Assembly: GCF_010820565.1 (NCBI RefSeq)
Contig: NZ_JAAIJQ010000001.1
Coordinates: forward strand, 1 to 64,000
Direction of reading: 5' to 3'
Origin: Thiorhodococcus minor
GTDB taxonomy: Bacteria; Pseudomonadota; Gammaproteobacteria; Chromatiales; Chromatiaceae
Length of the DNA: 64,000 nucleotides
In this document: piece after piece, positions 47,834-56,784 of the stretch
How positions within the stretch are numbered: the first letter of the stretch is position 1
Layout: each line of letters starts with the position of its first letter
Position numbers and translations under genes: made by a program
Notes under the pieces: model-generated
What the model was told of the DNA's origin: nothing
The model's database searches: none
Seen by the model: the letters and a program-made list of their open reading frames with translations, nothing else

Positions 47834-48306
47834 CGGGAGACCTCCGTCAAGAGCTCCGGTCGGAGCATCCAGGCCAGCCTCCAGTGACCGTCCGCGTCGC
47901 GCTCCAGGCAGGCCAGGCTTCCCGGCTGAAAGGCGAGCAGCGACTGGTTGGCGTCCGCAACGAGCAGGTGGGAGGCGAGCCTCCCCACAAAGGGCAGATG
48001 CCCGACGATCAAGGTGTCCGCGGACCAGTCGGCTATCTCCGAGGCCAGCGCCTCCACCGGGTCATTCGGCCTGAGGCCGCCGCGCGCCTGCGGCACTGCG
48101 CCCGCCCGCAGCGGTCCGGCCAGGATCTCCGCGGTCTGCGCCGCCCGGGTCTTGCCGCTGTGCAGCATCCGCTCAACCACGATCCCGGCTCGATCCAGGC
48201 GCGCCGCGAGACGCTCAATGTCTGTGCGGCCCTTCGGGCTCAAGGGACGCTCGGGATCGACGTCCTCGGGGACGGCCAAGCCATGCTGTGCGAGGTAGAG
48301 GTGCAT
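47830..48306 (-). CDS. sixA: SixA-like phosphohistidine phosphatase
   Basis: 158-residue histidine phosphatase (phosphoglycerate-mutase-like superfamily). MHLYLAQHGLAVPEDVDPER carries the catalytic His in QHG, with Gln where classical members have Arg. SGKTRAAQTAEIL supplies the second Arg and IVGHLPFVGRLASHLL the second His. SixA removes phosphate from His of HPt domains. The frame is open further upstream, but the ATG at 48306 matches the family start. Follows the split SDR gene by 44 bases and overlaps the methyltransferase gene by four. Confidence 0.87.
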   Translation of the reverse strand: MHLYLAQHGLAVPEDVDPERPLSPKGRTDIERLAARLDRAGIVVERMLHSGKTRAAQTAEILAGPLRAGAVPQARGGLRPNDPVEALASEIADWSADTLIVGHLPFVGRLASHLLVADANQSLLAFQPGSLACLERDADGHWRLAWMLRPELLTEVSR

Positions 48307-48350
48307 CTTGGACTCCGAATCGTTTGGATAGATGGCTCCCCCGGCCCGGC

Positions 48351-48740
48351 TCACTCCGCATAGAGCATGGTCCGCGTTATCCCGCCGTCGACCACCAGGT
48401 TCTGCCCGGTGATGAAGCCGGCTTGCGGGCTGGCCAGAAAGGCGACCGCCGCGACGATGTCGGCCGGCTCGCCGATCCGCCCCACCGCATGCTGGGCCTG
48501 GTCGATCAGGCGGTGCGTGGGCGAGCGCCGATCGCTCGGCTTCTGCCAGGGCCGGTCTCGATCCAGCCCGGACTGACCGCGTTGACGCGGATCTCCGGTC
48601 CGAGGCTGATGGCCAAGGCATGGGTGAGGGCCAGCAGCCCACCCTTGGCCGCGGCATAGGCCTCGCACTGCGGCTCGGATTGGAGTGCGCGGGTCGAAGC
48701 GATGTTGACGATGATCCCGCGCCGCGCGCGCAGCCTGCGT
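48351..48740 (-). pseudogene. 3' fragment of a short-chain dehydrogenase/reductase gene, cut off by IS21 and frameshifted
   Basis: The minus-strand reading gives [19 protein letters not shown], then the catalytic YAAAK of [10 protein letters not shown] and [13 protein letters not shown]. Near 48545 the frame shifts to [20 protein letters not shown] and QAGFITGQNLVVDGGITRTM, the standard SDR end. The N-terminal half lies at 51370-51784 on the far side of the IS21 element. Two lesions, an insertion and a frameshift, make it nonfunctional. Confidence 0.88.
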
Positions 48741-48855
48741 ATTCCACGCCCATTCGGCCACCGATTCCACGGGCATTCGGCCACTGATTCCACGCTGATT
48801 CGGCCACCCATTCCACGACGATCCGGCCACTGATTCCACGGCCATTCGGCCACCC
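48741..48855. repeat. Left IS21 end: five 23-bp repeats
   Basis: Five consecutive 23-base units of the form ATTCCACG-N3-ATTCGGCCAC plus three bases (the fourth has ATCCGGCCAC). Likely multiple transposase binding sites. Confidence 0.88.
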
Positions 48856-48925
48856 TTCCGGCAGGAAGCGGCGCAGGACCACGATCCACTAGCATCGGCC
48901 CCTTTTTCGAAGCGAGGAGGTCGAG

Positions 48926-50461
48926 ATGGAGCGTTTGTCCATGCGCAAGATTCGAGAGTATTTACGCCTGCGGTTTGAGGCGGGACTGTCCAGGCGCCAG
49001 ATTGCCGCCAGCCTGCAGGTGGCCCGTAGTAGCCTCGGCGAGTACGAGCGGCGTTTCGCCGCGACGGGGCTGACCTGGCCGTTGCCAGCGTCGTTGAGTG
49101 ACGCGGAGCTGGAGCGACGGTTGTTTCCACCGCCCCCAGCGGTCCCGATCGAGGCGCGGGTGGTGCCGGACTGGTCGACGGTCCACCAGGAATTGCGCCG
49201 CCCCGGCGTGACCCTGATGCTGTTGTGGGAAGAGTACCGCGCCACTCACCCCCAAGGTTTCGGCTACAGCTGGTTCTGCAAGTCCTACGAGGCCTGGAGC
49301 GGCAAGCTCGACGTGGTCATGCGCCAGACCCATCGCGCGGGCGAGAAGCTGTTCGTCGACTACGCCGGGCAGACCGTCGAGGTCATCGACCGGAGTAGCG
49401 GTGAGGTGCGCACCGCGCAGATCTTCGTCGCGGTCCTCGGGGCCTCCAACTACACCTACGCCGAGGCGACCTGGTCGCAAAACCTGGCGGACTGGATCGG
49501 TGCGCACGTACGCGCGTTCGCGTTTCTCGGCGGGGTGCCTGAACTCCTGGTCCCCGACAATCTGGCCAGTGGTGTGAGCAAGGCCCATCGCTACGAGCCC
49601 GACCTCAATCCCACCTATGCGGAATTGGCGGCCCACTATGGTGTCGCGGTCATCCCGGCACGGGTACGCCGCCCACGGGACAAGGCCAAGGTCGAAGCGG
49701 GCGTGCAGGTCGTCGAGCGCCTCATCCTGGCGGTGCTGCGTCATCGCACCTTCTTCTCCTTGCGCGAACTCAATGGCGCGATCGCCGAACTGCTGGAGCG
49801 GCTCAATCGCCGTCCCTTCAAGAAGCTTCCGGGCTCGCGTCTTGAGGCGTTCGAGACCATCGACCGCCCAGCGCTACGTCCCTTACCGGCCACGCCCTAT
49901 GTCTACGCGACCTGGAAACGGGTGCGGGTGAACATTGACTATCACGTCGAGGTCGACGGGCATTACTACTCCGTCCCCTATGCGCTGGTGAAGCAGGCGC
50001 TGGAGGTGCGTGTCACCGACCACACCGTCGAGTGCTTCCATCAACGCCAGCGCGTCGCCAGCCATGTGCGCTCCGCGCTCAAGGGTCGCCACACCACCGT
50101 GGCCGAGCACATGCCCAAGGCCCATCGAGAGTACGCCGACTGGACCCCAGAGCGGCTGGTGCGCTGGGCCGAGAAGACCGGGCCGGCGACCGCCGGGGTG
50201 GTCGCTCACATCCTCGCCAACCGCCCGCATCCCCAGCAAGGTTTCCGCTCCTGTCTGGGGATCCTGCGCTTGGGCGAGCGTCACGGCAACGACCGCCTCG
50301 AAGCGGCCTGCGCGCGCGCCCTGCGCTTCAACGCCTGTCGCTACAAAAGCATCGAATCAATCTTGCAGCGCGGCCTCGACCGCCAGGCATGGCCCGAGCA
50401 ACCGACCCTCGACCTGCCACCCGCGCACGATCACCTGCGCGGTCCAGGCTATTTCCACTAA
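48926..50461 (+). CDS. istA: IS21-family transposase IstA
   Basis: 511 residues. N-terminal HTH ([35 protein letters not shown]), a DDE integrase core with first Asp in [12 protein letters not shown], second Asp in [12 protein letters not shown], and Glu in [12 protein letters not shown], and a C-terminal domain with [13 protein letters not shown] that is diagnostic of IstA. Intact. GAGGAGG lies before ATG 48926. istB follows after 26 bases. Confidence 0.97.
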   Translation: MERLSMRKIREYLRLRFEAGLSRRQIAASLQVARSSLGEYERRFAATGLTWPLPASLSDAELERRLFPPPPAVPIEARVVPDWSTVHQELRRPGVTLMLLWEEYRATHPQGFGYSWFCKSYEAWSGKLDVVMRQTHRAGEKLFVDYAGQTVEVIDRSSGEVRTAQIFVAVLGASNYTYAEATWSQNLADWIGAHVRAFAFLGGVPELLVPDNLASGVSKAHRYEPDLNPTYAELAAHYGVAVIPARVRRPRDKAKVEAGVQVVERLILAVLRHRTFFSLRELNGAIAELLERLNRRPFKKLPGSRLEAFETIDRPALRPLPATPYVYATWKRVRVNIDYHVEVDGHYYSVPYALVKQALEVRVTDHTVECFHQRQRVASHVRSALKGRHTTVAEHMPKAHREYADWTPERLVRWAEKTGPATAGVVAHILANRPHPQQGFRSCLGILRLGERHGNDRLEAACARALRFNACRYKSIESILQRGLDRQAWPEQPTLDLPPAHDHLRGPGYFH

Positions 50462-50487
50462 CGACTAACCATTGGAGTCAGAGACCC

Positions 50488-51246
50488 ATGCTACATCATC
50501 CCACCCTGGATAAACTCCAACAGCTGCGACTCAACGGAATGCTCGCGGCCCTGCGCGAGCAGCGCGATCTCCCCGAGATCGCCACCCTCGGCTTCGAGGA
50601 ACGCCTCGGGCTGCTGGTCGATCGCGAGCTCACCGCGCGTGAAGAACGCCGCCTGCAAAGCCGCCTACGTCAGGCCAAGCTCAAGCACAGCGCCTGCCTT
50701 GAAGACCTCGACCGTCACACCCCACGCGGACTCGATCAGGCGCTGATCACCCAGTTGGCCACCGGGGAGTGGATCCGCGAAGGGCTTAATTGCCTAATCC
50801 TTGGACCCACCGGAGTCGGGAAAACCTGGATGGCGTGCGCGCTCGCCCAGCAAGCGTGCCGCCAGGGCTTCACCACCCGCTATCTGCGCGTCCCGCGGCT
50901 CTTCGAGGACCTGCGCCTCGCCCATGCCGACGGTGGCTTCCCCAAATTGATGCGCGACTTCGCCAAGACCGATCTGCTGCTGCTCGACGATTGGGGACTG
51001 ATGGGGCTCGATGCCGAGGCGCGACGCGACCTCCTGGAACTGGTCGATGACCGCCACGGCCAGCGCGCCACCCTCATCACCAGCCAGCTTCCGGTCGAAC
51101 ATTGGCATGATTTGATCGGCGATCCCACCCTGGCCGACGCCATCCTCGATCGCCTGGTGCATAATGCCTATCGGGTCACCCTCAAGGGGGAATCGATGCG
51201 AAAGCGTCGGGATCGGCCATTGACCGCCACCACCGTCACCGAGTAA
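50488..51246 (+). CDS. istB: IS21-family helper ATPase IstB
   Basis: 252-residue AAA+ ATPase that forms the target-selecting oligomer for IstA. Walker A LGPTGVGKTWMACAL, Walker B DLLLLDDWGL, sensor-like TLITSQLPVEHWHD, and the C-terminal box ILDRLVHNAYRVTLKGES. The start is ATG 50488 with GGAG at 50473-50476, although the frame is open much further upstream inside istA. Intact. Confidence 0.97.
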   Translation: MLHHPTLDKLQQLRLNGMLAALREQRDLPEIATLGFEERLGLLVDRELTAREERRLQSRLRQAKLKHSACLEDLDRHTPRGLDQALITQLATGEWIREGLNCLILGPTGVGKTWMACALAQQACRQGFTTRYLRVPRLFEDLRLAHADGGFPKLMRDFAKTDLLLLDDWGLMGLDAEARRDLLELVDDRHGQRATLITSQLPVEHWHDLIGDPTLADAILDRLVHNAYRVTLKGESMRKRRDRPLTATTVTE

Positions 51247-51301
51247 CAAGGCCACACCTGCGTCGCTTCGCTCCGACGGCCCGGCCGAATCGACGTGGAA
51301 C

Positions 51302-51369
51302 GGGTGGCCGGATCCTCATGGAATCACCGGCCGGATGCCGGTGGAATGGGTGGCCGAATGGCGTGGAAT
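51302..51369. repeat. Right IS21 end: three inverted copies of the 23-bp repeat
   Basis: Read on the minus strand: ATTCCACGCCATTCGGCCAC (one base short), ATTCCACCGGCATCCGGCC, ATTCCATGAGGATCCGGCC, followed by a partial GTTCCACG. These mirror the five left-end units. Confidence 0.85.
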
Positions 51370-51784
51370 GCGCACGCAGCCCAGGGATGGCCGCGCGGGT
51401 ACAGAGAAAGGCGCCGGTCAGATGACTGTCCTGCCAGCGACGCCAGGCGGTGAGTGTCAGGGATTCCAGCGGACCGCTGACCGGATCGGCAATGCCCGCA
51501 TTGTTGGCCAACAGATCGATTCCCTCGGGCTGGTCGGTGCGTGCCTGCCACTCGACCAGGGCCGCGAAGGCCGCGGTCACGGCCGCTTCCTCGCCCACAT
51601 CCGCCGTGCATCCCCGCAGGGCCGGGTGCTTCAGGCTGGCCTCCAGATCGGCCATGGCCTCGGCATCACGGTCCAGGACCAGAACCCGCCAGCCCGCGCT
51701 CAGGAAATGCTGCGTCAGGGCGCGGCCGATGCCTTGCGCACCGCCCGTGACGATCGCGACCGGAGTTTGGTCGGCCTCAGTCAT
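51370..51784 (-). pseudogene. 5' fragment of the short-chain dehydrogenase/reductase gene
   Basis: Minus-strand start MTEADQTPVAIVTGGAQGIG with the TGxxxGIG cofactor motif, later LLANNAGIADPVSGPLESLT and FLCTRAAIPGLRA, ending at the IS21 edge. Together with 48351-48740 it makes a normal-sized SDR of about 255 residues, of unknown substrate. Its start overlaps the end of the WGR gene by eight bases, so the two were translationally coupled. Confidence 0.9.
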
Positions 51785-52076
51785 CGCCAGTGCTCCTCTG
51801 GGCTGTCGTGTGCCCGGTTTGGGACGGGATGCCGGTGGACACGCTGATCGACGCGGATTCCACCTCCCGCCGATAGCCGCGCTGCCGTCGTCGCCGGGCG
51901 ATGCCCTCGATCTGCGCCAATCCCTCCGCCTCGGACGCCACGCCGACCACCCGCAGGCGTCCCCGCCGTGAGCCGAGTGCGCCCCAGCAGAGCACCAGCG
52001 TCCAGTCACCGAGCAGGTCCTGAACCAGATCGACCAGGTAGTAGCGATCCTTCTCCGCATGGATCCAGCGTTGCAT
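51777..52076 (-). CDS. WGR domain protein
   Basis: 99 residues. The first 55 are a WGR-like domain: MQRWIHAEKDRYYLVDLVQD, LLGDWTLVLCWGALGSRRGR, with the WG-x-x-GS core. The rest is basic and low-complexity (IARRRRQRGYRR). WGR domains bind nucleic acid in PARPs and polyA-associated proteins; small stand-alone versions are frequent in ICEs, where their job is unknown. First gene of the cargo operon WGR-SDR-sixA-methyltransferase. An operator-like motif lies 17-71 bases upstream. Confidence 0.83.
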   Translation of the reverse strand: MQRWIHAEKDRYYLVDLVQDLLGDWTLVLCWGALGSRRGRLRVVGVASEAEGLAQIEGIARRRRQRGYRREVESASISVSTGIPSQTGHTTAQRSTGDD

Positions 52077-52092
52077 GGCGTCCGCCCACCAG

Positions 52093-52147
52093 GAAACGAT
52101 GGTCCAATGATGGCACAGGAACGGTTGATTGCAGGCTGGACCGTTTC
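52093..52147. promoter_or_regulatory. Inverted motif pair upstream of the WGR operon
   Basis: GAAACGATGGTCC (52093-52105) and GGACCGTTTC (52138-52147) face each other upstream of the minus-strand WGR gene. The second is the exact reverse complement of GAAACGGTCC; the first has two extra bases. Related pairs occur at 52601-52639 and 58368-58397. Confidence 0.5.
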
Positions 52148-52173
52148 AGGTTGAGGAGGACGTGCGTGCGGCG

Positions 52174-52201
52174 CAAAAAAATCCCTGCCAGGGCGGCAGG
52201 G
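52174..52201 (-). terminator. Intrinsic terminator of the lipoprotein gene
   Basis: On the minus strand CCCTGCC (52201-52195) and GGCAGGG (52189-52183) form the stem, followed by ATTTTTTT. Located 42 bases beyond the stop of the lipoprotein gene. Confidence 0.8.
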
Positions 52202-52242
52202 TAAGGATGGCCGAACAGGAACTGGAGCGCGGGTCGCTGAGG

Positions 52243-52539
52243 TCAGCCCGTGGGCGTGGGCAGCGGCCGGGATGGCGGCGTTGACTTAGCCATCGGACGC
52301 TGGCAGCGCACCTCACCGCCGTGTGTCAGACCGCAGACCTGCCCGTCGAGCGCTAGTGCATGTGTCCGACGCCCGGCGCGCCACGCGGCCCCGGCGAGCC
52401 TCGGCTCGGGTGCATGCGTGGCATACCGCGGCAACGGCATGCGGATCAGATGCGGGGTCGGTGGTGGCTGGATCGGCGGTGCGGCACAGCCGACCAGGCT
52501 GGCGAGCGCGGCGACGCTGAGCAAGGGATGCAGACGCAT
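52243..52539 (-). CDS. Small putative lipoprotein, divergent from traI
   Basis: 98 residues with a lipoprotein signal peptide: MRLHPLLSVAALASLVGCAA, lipobox LVGC with Cys18 as the lipidated residue. The mature part is proline-rich, then has two Cys (QVCGLTHGGEVRCQ) that could pair. No family recognised. Divergent from the relaxase gene and followed by its own terminator. A role at the cell surface during conjugation is possible but not shown. Confidence 0.75.
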   Translation of the reverse strand: MRLHPLLSVAALASLVGCAAPPIQPPPTPHLIRMPLPRYATHAPEPRLAGAAWRAGRRTHALALDGQVCGLTHGGEVRCQRPMAKSTPPSRPLPTPTG

Positions 52540-52600
52540 GGGGCATGGACTCCGCGGATGGCACTGTCTGCGATCCTAGTCCGCCGACCTCACCCGCAAC

Positions 52601-52639
52601 AGTCGAAAACGGTCCCCGGAGCGAGAGACCGTTTCGACT
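52601..52639. promoter_or_regulatory. Palindromic operator candidate between lipoprotein gene and traI
   Basis: AGTCGAAAACGGTC (52601-52614) and GACCGTTTCGACT (52627-52639) are reverse complements apart from one extra A. It is centred 46 bases before traI and 81 before the divergent lipoprotein start. The same TCGAAAACGGTCC occurs at 58368. Confidence 0.65.
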
Positions 52640-52665
52640 GTCCTGGCGTGTGCACATCTGCTGTG

Positions 52666-54858
52666 ATGCAGCCATCTCCGGTGACTGATCAACCGCTTCT
52701 CCCTACCGCGATGCCGACCTTGCTGACCCGCTGCCGTGCAGCCTGGAGCGCCTTTCGCGTGGGCGAATCCGCCGCTGATCCAGCGTCGCCTCCAGCTGTC
52801 AGTGTCGCCATCGCCGAGTCCGATATCCCACGCTATCCGCCCTTTCTCCAGGGCCTGCCGGTGGCCAGCACCGCCCAGATCCTCGCCACCCAGTCCGAGC
52901 TGATCGCCAGTCTCCAGGAGGCGTTGGCGATGACCGATAGCGACTACCAGACGTTGGTGCTGCCGCTCATCGAGCGCTATGCCGCCTTCGCCCATCTGCT
53001 CCCGGCTTCGGAAACCCATCATCATCGCGGCGCCGGCGGACTCTTCCGCCATGGACTCGAGGTCGCCTTCCAGTGCGCGCGGGCGAGTCGAGGGCGCCTC
53101 TTCGCCGTCGATCGCCTGCCCGAGGAGCGTCGCCTGCTCGAGCCGCGCTGGCAGCTCGCCGCCGCCGTCGTCGGACTGCTGCACGATGTCGGTAAACCCG
53201 TGGCCGATCTCCTGGTGCTCGACCGTGAGGGCACGACCCGCTGGCAGCCGGTCGACGAGACCATTCTCGACTGGGCGACCCAGCGCGGCATCGACCACTA
53301 CTTCCTGCGCTGGAACGGCCAGCGGCTGCATCAGGGGCACGAGGTCTTCACCACCTCGGTGTTTCCGCAACTCATCACCCGCGAGCTGCGCCGCTGGCTG
53401 ATGGATCCCGATCCGCTGGTTTGGTACAGCCTGGGCAGCGTGCTGGCGGGGCGCGACGACCAGGCGCTGCTCGCCCAGTTGATGCGCGAGGCCGATCGGA
53501 TCAGCGTCGCGCAGGACCTACGCGAGAACCGCCTCGACCCCGAAGCGCTCTCGCTCGGGGTGCCGATCGAGCGTTATCTGATCGACACCATGCGCGCCTT
53601 GCTGCGCGATGGGACTTGGGCGGTCAACAGCCCGGGCGCACGGGTCTGGGTCTTTCCCTACGGTCTACATCTGGTCTGGCCAGAGAGTGCCCAGGACCTG
53701 GTGCAGCGCCTCGCCGAGGCCCGGGTGCCCGGCATTCCGCGCGATCCCGACACCCTGGCCGATCTGCTCCTGGAACGGCAGCTCGCCATCCCCTGTCCGC
53801 TGGAGGGGAGCGAGCGTCCAGCGCGCACCTGGCGGCTCGCCCCGCAGGTTCTAACGCGCGATCAGCCGCAGTGGCTCAGCTTCCTGCGCCTGGCCGAGCC
53901 CGAGCTGCTGTTCTCAGGCGTGGTGCCACGTGCGACAGCGTTGATCGAAGCGTGCGTAGCCTCAGCAACGGCACCGCGCTCCGTGCCGACCGAGCTGGTG
54001 GCCGAGGAGACGTTCGCGAGGGCGGTTGTGGCGACCGATAAGGAGGCGATGCCCACGGCGCCCCAGCCGCTGAAGGCGACGTCGAGCGCGGACACCGAGG
54101 CAGTGCCGGCCGAGCCACCGCAGGGGGCGCCGCGACCATCATCGCGAGCTGCAGCATCGGAGGCGCCCGAGCCATCCGCCGCCGAATCGGCTCGCGCCTG
54201 GCTCGACCAGCATCCGCCCGCCGGTCCTGGTCTGATCGCACTCATGCGCCGGGTGGAGGAGGGGAGCCAACCACCCGAGGGGCAGCCCCGCCGGATCGAC
54301 GGACAGCTCTTCCTGCCCTATCCGCAGGCCTTCGCCGGGGGCGAGCATGCGCCCGGCCCCGAGAGCATCTTGGACGACCTCTGGATGCGGGACTGGATCA
54401 CGCGCGATCCGCGCCGACCGCTGGTGCGCGTGCGCGCGCTGGATGGCGTCAGCGGTGTCCTGCTCACCCCGGCCATCTCTGAGCGGCTGCTGGTCTTGGC
54501 CAACCCGGCCGCGAGCGTCGCGGTGGAATCGTGTCGTCCGGCCCCCGAGCGGAAAGCGCCGCCATCCGCCAGGTCGGTGTCATCGGCCACGGGAACACCG
54601 CGACCGCGTCCGGCTAAGCCAGCACCCGCCCGCACCGGCGCGGCCGACTACGCACTCGCCCTGGAGCAGCGCCTGCTGGCCCGCGATCCGGCCCTGGGAC
54701 CGATCCAGGTGCACGAGAACGCCCTGTCGGTCGCGCTGCACGGCCCGGTCCTGGACGGCGCCAAGGCCGCCGGCATTGCCGAGGCAACCCTGATCCGGGC
54801 GCTGCGCAAACGGCCTCGGGGACAGGTCGAGCAGGGACGTTTCATCCTTGGCCTATAG
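52666..54858 (+). CDS. traI: Conjugative relaxase TraI, MobH family (TraI_2 / HD hydrolase type)
   Basis: 730 residues from ATG 52666. MobH relaxases nick oriT and pilot the single strand. The N-terminal TraI_2 domain has the hallmark ASETHHHRGAGGLFRHGLEV (about 115-134) and an HD-type motif GLLHDVGKPVAD (about 174-185). The middle (about 415-510) is a low-complexity Ala/Pro-rich linker; the C-terminal TraI_2_C-like domain (about 510-730) has GQLFLPYPQAF and ends LIRALRKRPRGQVEQGRFIL. Length is near that of SXT TraI. The open frame extends upstream to 52360 through a noncoding segment; the operator and family start argue for 52666. Overlaps traD by 11 bases. Confidence 0.92.
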   Translation: MQPSPVTDQPLLPTAMPTLLTRCRAAWSAFRVGESAADPASPPAVSVAIAESDIPRYPPFLQGLPVASTAQILATQSELIASLQEALAMTDSDYQTLVLPLIERYAAFAHLLPASETHHHRGAGGLFRHGLEVAFQCARASRGRLFAVDRLPEERRLLEPRWQLAAAVVGLLHDVGKPVADLLVLDREGTTRWQPVDETILDWATQRGIDHYFLRWNGQRLHQGHEVFTTSVFPQLITRELRRWLMDPDPLVWYSLGSVLAGRDDQALLAQLMREADRISVAQDLRENRLDPEALSLGVPIERYLIDTMRALLRDGTWAVNSPGARVWVFPYGLHLVWPESAQDLVQRLAEARVPGIPRDPDTLADLLLERQLAIPCPLEGSERPARTWRLAPQVLTRDQPQWLSFLRLAEPELLFSGVVPRATALIEACVASATAPRSVPTELVAEETFARAVVATDKEAMPTAPQPLKATSSADTEAVPAEPPQGAPRPSSRAAASEAPEPSAAESARAWLDQHPPAGPGLIALMRRVEEGSQPPEGQPRRIDGQLFLPYPQAFAGGEHAPGPESILDDLWMRDWITRDPRRPLVRVRALDGVSGVLLTPAISERLLVLANPAASVAVESCRPAPERKAPPSARSVSSATGTPRPRPAKPAPARTGAADYALALEQRLLARDPALGPIQVHENALSVALHGPVLDGAKAAGIAEATLIRALRKRPRGQVEQGRFILGL

Positions 54859-56686
54859 CCCACCCTGGCGACCCAACTTCGAGGGCGCGGCGTTGCTCAC
54901 CTGGCTGGTGGTTGCGTTCGTTGCTGCCGTGCTCCAGAGCCGCTGGCCGCTGCACCAGGCCCCCTTTCAGGCCCTCACGCTACTGGCCGTGGCCATGATC
55001 CTGCGCTGGTTGCCCTCCGCGCTGCGTCACGGCCACCGCCGGGCCAAGCTGGGGGGGCTTCCGCAACGCTTTCTCACCCCCGCCGAGCTAACCCGGCACC
55101 GGCGCGCGCGCCCCGGCGACCTCTGGCTCGGCTGGGGCTTCGACTGGAACAGCGAGCACGCCCAGCTCGCGCTCGATCTGATCCGTGCCGGTCCCCATCG
55201 ACTGGTGCCGGGCGATGCGGAGACCCTCGGCGCCCACTGGCTCCATGGTTTGGCCGACCGGGAAACCCCGGTCTGGTTGCCGATCGCCCACAGTGCCGGC
55301 CATCTCCTCATCGTCGGCACCACGGGCGCCGGCAAGACCCGGCTGCTCGATTTGCTCGTCACCCAGGCCGTGCGCCGAGGCGAGGCGGTGGTCATCCTCG
55401 ACCCCAAGGGCGATCAGGACTTGCAGGCCTCTGCCCGGCGGGCCTGTGCCGAGCAACCGGGACGCTTCGTCAGCTTCCATCCGGCCTTCCCTGATCGCAG
55501 TCACCGCATCGATCCGCTCTATTCCTTCAACCGGGCGACCGAATTAGCCAGCCGCATCGCCGCGATTCTTCCCAGCGAGACCGGCAACGACCCCTTCAAG
55601 AACTTCTCCCAGATGGCCCTCTCGCACGTCATCGGCGGGGTGCTCGCCGCCGGTGAGCGGCCAAGCTTGGTGATGCTGCGCCGCTATCTGGAGGGTGGGG
55701 TGGACGCCCTGGTCGAGCGGGTGCTGCGTGAGTACCTCAAGACCCAGGCTCCGGGCTGGGATCCGGCGAGCAGCCGCTCGCTGGCGAAGGCCAACGACAC
55801 CAATGCCCGGGCACGCGCCCTGGTGCGGCTCTATCAGGAAAAGCTCCGCCCGAGCAAGCCCTCGAGCGTTATCGACGGCTTGGTCTCGCTGTTCGAGCAC
55901 GACAAGGTGCACTTCTCCAAGATGGTCGCGAGCTTGTTTCCGCTGCTCAACATGCTGACGGCCGGGGAACTGGGTCCATTGCTCTCACCCGACAGCGACG
56001 ATCCCAAGGATCCCCGCCCCATCACCGCCATGGCGCGGATCCTCGAGCGCGGCCAGGTCGCCTATATCGGGCTGGACTCGCTTTCCGACACGCTGGTCGG
56101 CGCGGCTATCGGCTCCATCCTCATCGCCGACCTCGCCGCCGTGGCCGGGGATCGCTACAACTACACCCCCAAACCGCCCCCGGTGAACGTCTTCATCGAC
56201 GAGGCCGCCGAGGTCGTCAACGATCCCCTGATCCAGCTCCTGAACAAGGGCCGGGGCGCGGGCCTGCGCCTGACCATCGCCACCCAGACCTTCGCCGACT
56301 TCGCTGCCCGCACCGGCAGTGAGGCCAAGGCTCGCCAGCTGCTCGGCAACCTCAACACCCTCATTGCCCTGCGTGTCCTTGATGCCGAGACCCAGGAGTA
56401 CGTCACCGCGAGCCTGCCCAAGACCCGACTCAAGACCCTGATGCGCACCCAGGCGACCTCGACCCAGCGCAATCCGCTCGAGCACGCCGGCAACGTCGGC
56501 GAGCGCCTGATGGAAGAGGAGGGCGAGCTGTTCCAGCCGGCGCTGCTCGGGATGCTGCCGGACCTGCACTACATCGCCCGCCTCGCCGGTGGGCGCATCG
56601 TCAAGGGGCGGCTTCCGATCCTGGGGGCACCGAAAACCGCTCAGGTCGGAGCGCGTGGTTCAGGGTGCCCGTCACGCGATGACTGA
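54848..56686 (+). CDS. traD: Type IV coupling protein TraD
   Basis: 612-residue inner-membrane ATPase that links the relaxosome to the secretion channel. Two N-terminal membrane helices (about 14-29 and 40-56), then a VirD4-like ATPase: Walker A VGTTGAGKTRLLDLL (156-170), VILDPKGDQDL, Walker B VNVFIDEAAEV (about 447-457) and TIATQTFADFAART. The start is TTG 54848, overlapping traI by 11 bases; no ATG is available before the first membrane helix. Size and helix pattern fit SXT/R391-type TraD. Confidence 0.93.
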   Translation: MAYSPPWRPNFEGAALLTWLVVAFVAAVLQSRWPLHQAPFQALTLLAVAMILRWLPSALRHGHRRAKLGGLPQRFLTPAELTRHRRARPGDLWLGWGFDWNSEHAQLALDLIRAGPHRLVPGDAETLGAHWLHGLADRETPVWLPIAHSAGHLLIVGTTGAGKTRLLDLLVTQAVRRGEAVVILDPKGDQDLQASARRACAEQPGRFVSFHPAFPDRSHRIDPLYSFNRATELASRIAAILPSETGNDPFKNFSQMALSHVIGGVLAAGERPSLVMLRRYLEGGVDALVERVLREYLKTQAPGWDPASSRSLAKANDTNARARALVRLYQEKLRPSKPSSVIDGLVSLFEHDKVHFSKMVASLFPLLNMLTAGELGPLLSPDSDDPKDPRPITAMARILERGQVAYIGLDSLSDTLVGAAIGSILIADLAAVAGDRYNYTPKPPPVNVFIDEAAEVVNDPLIQLLNKGRGAGLRLTIATQTFADFAARTGSEAKARQLLGNLNTLIALRVLDAETQEYVTASLPKTRLKTLMRTQATSTQRNPLEHAGNVGERLMEEEGELFQPALLGMLPDLHYIARLAGGRIVKGRLPILGAPKTAQVGARGSGCPSRDD

Positions 56687-56784
56687 CCGAAAACCCTTGT
56701 TCCCAAGAGTGCCGCTGTGTCGGCTCGCTCGACGGCCGCGCCTCCCCACGCAACCCATCATCCACCCGCCTGGAGATCCATTTG

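Larger units (their letters stand above)
48741..51369 (+). mobile_element. IS21-family insertion sequence (istA, istB) inserted in the SDR gene
   Basis: About 2.63 kb. Left end ATTCCACGCCCATTCGGCCA, right end inverted with ATTCCACGCCATTCGGCCAC. Both transposition genes are intact. A possible 4-bp target duplication TGCG is seen at 48736-48739 and 51369-51372, but the exact edges are ambiguous by one or two bases. The interrupted SDR reading on both flanks fixes the insertion independently. Confidence 0.9.

Noticed and set aside
47830..48882. 350-residue frame including sixA
   Set aside because: Only the last 158 residues match the SixA family; the first part is out-of-frame SDR remnant and IS21 end.
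52360..52665. N-terminal extension of the relaxase gene up to 52360
   Set aside because: The added part lies antisense to the lipoprotein gene and over the palindromic operator; it has no family similarity, so the start was set at 52666.
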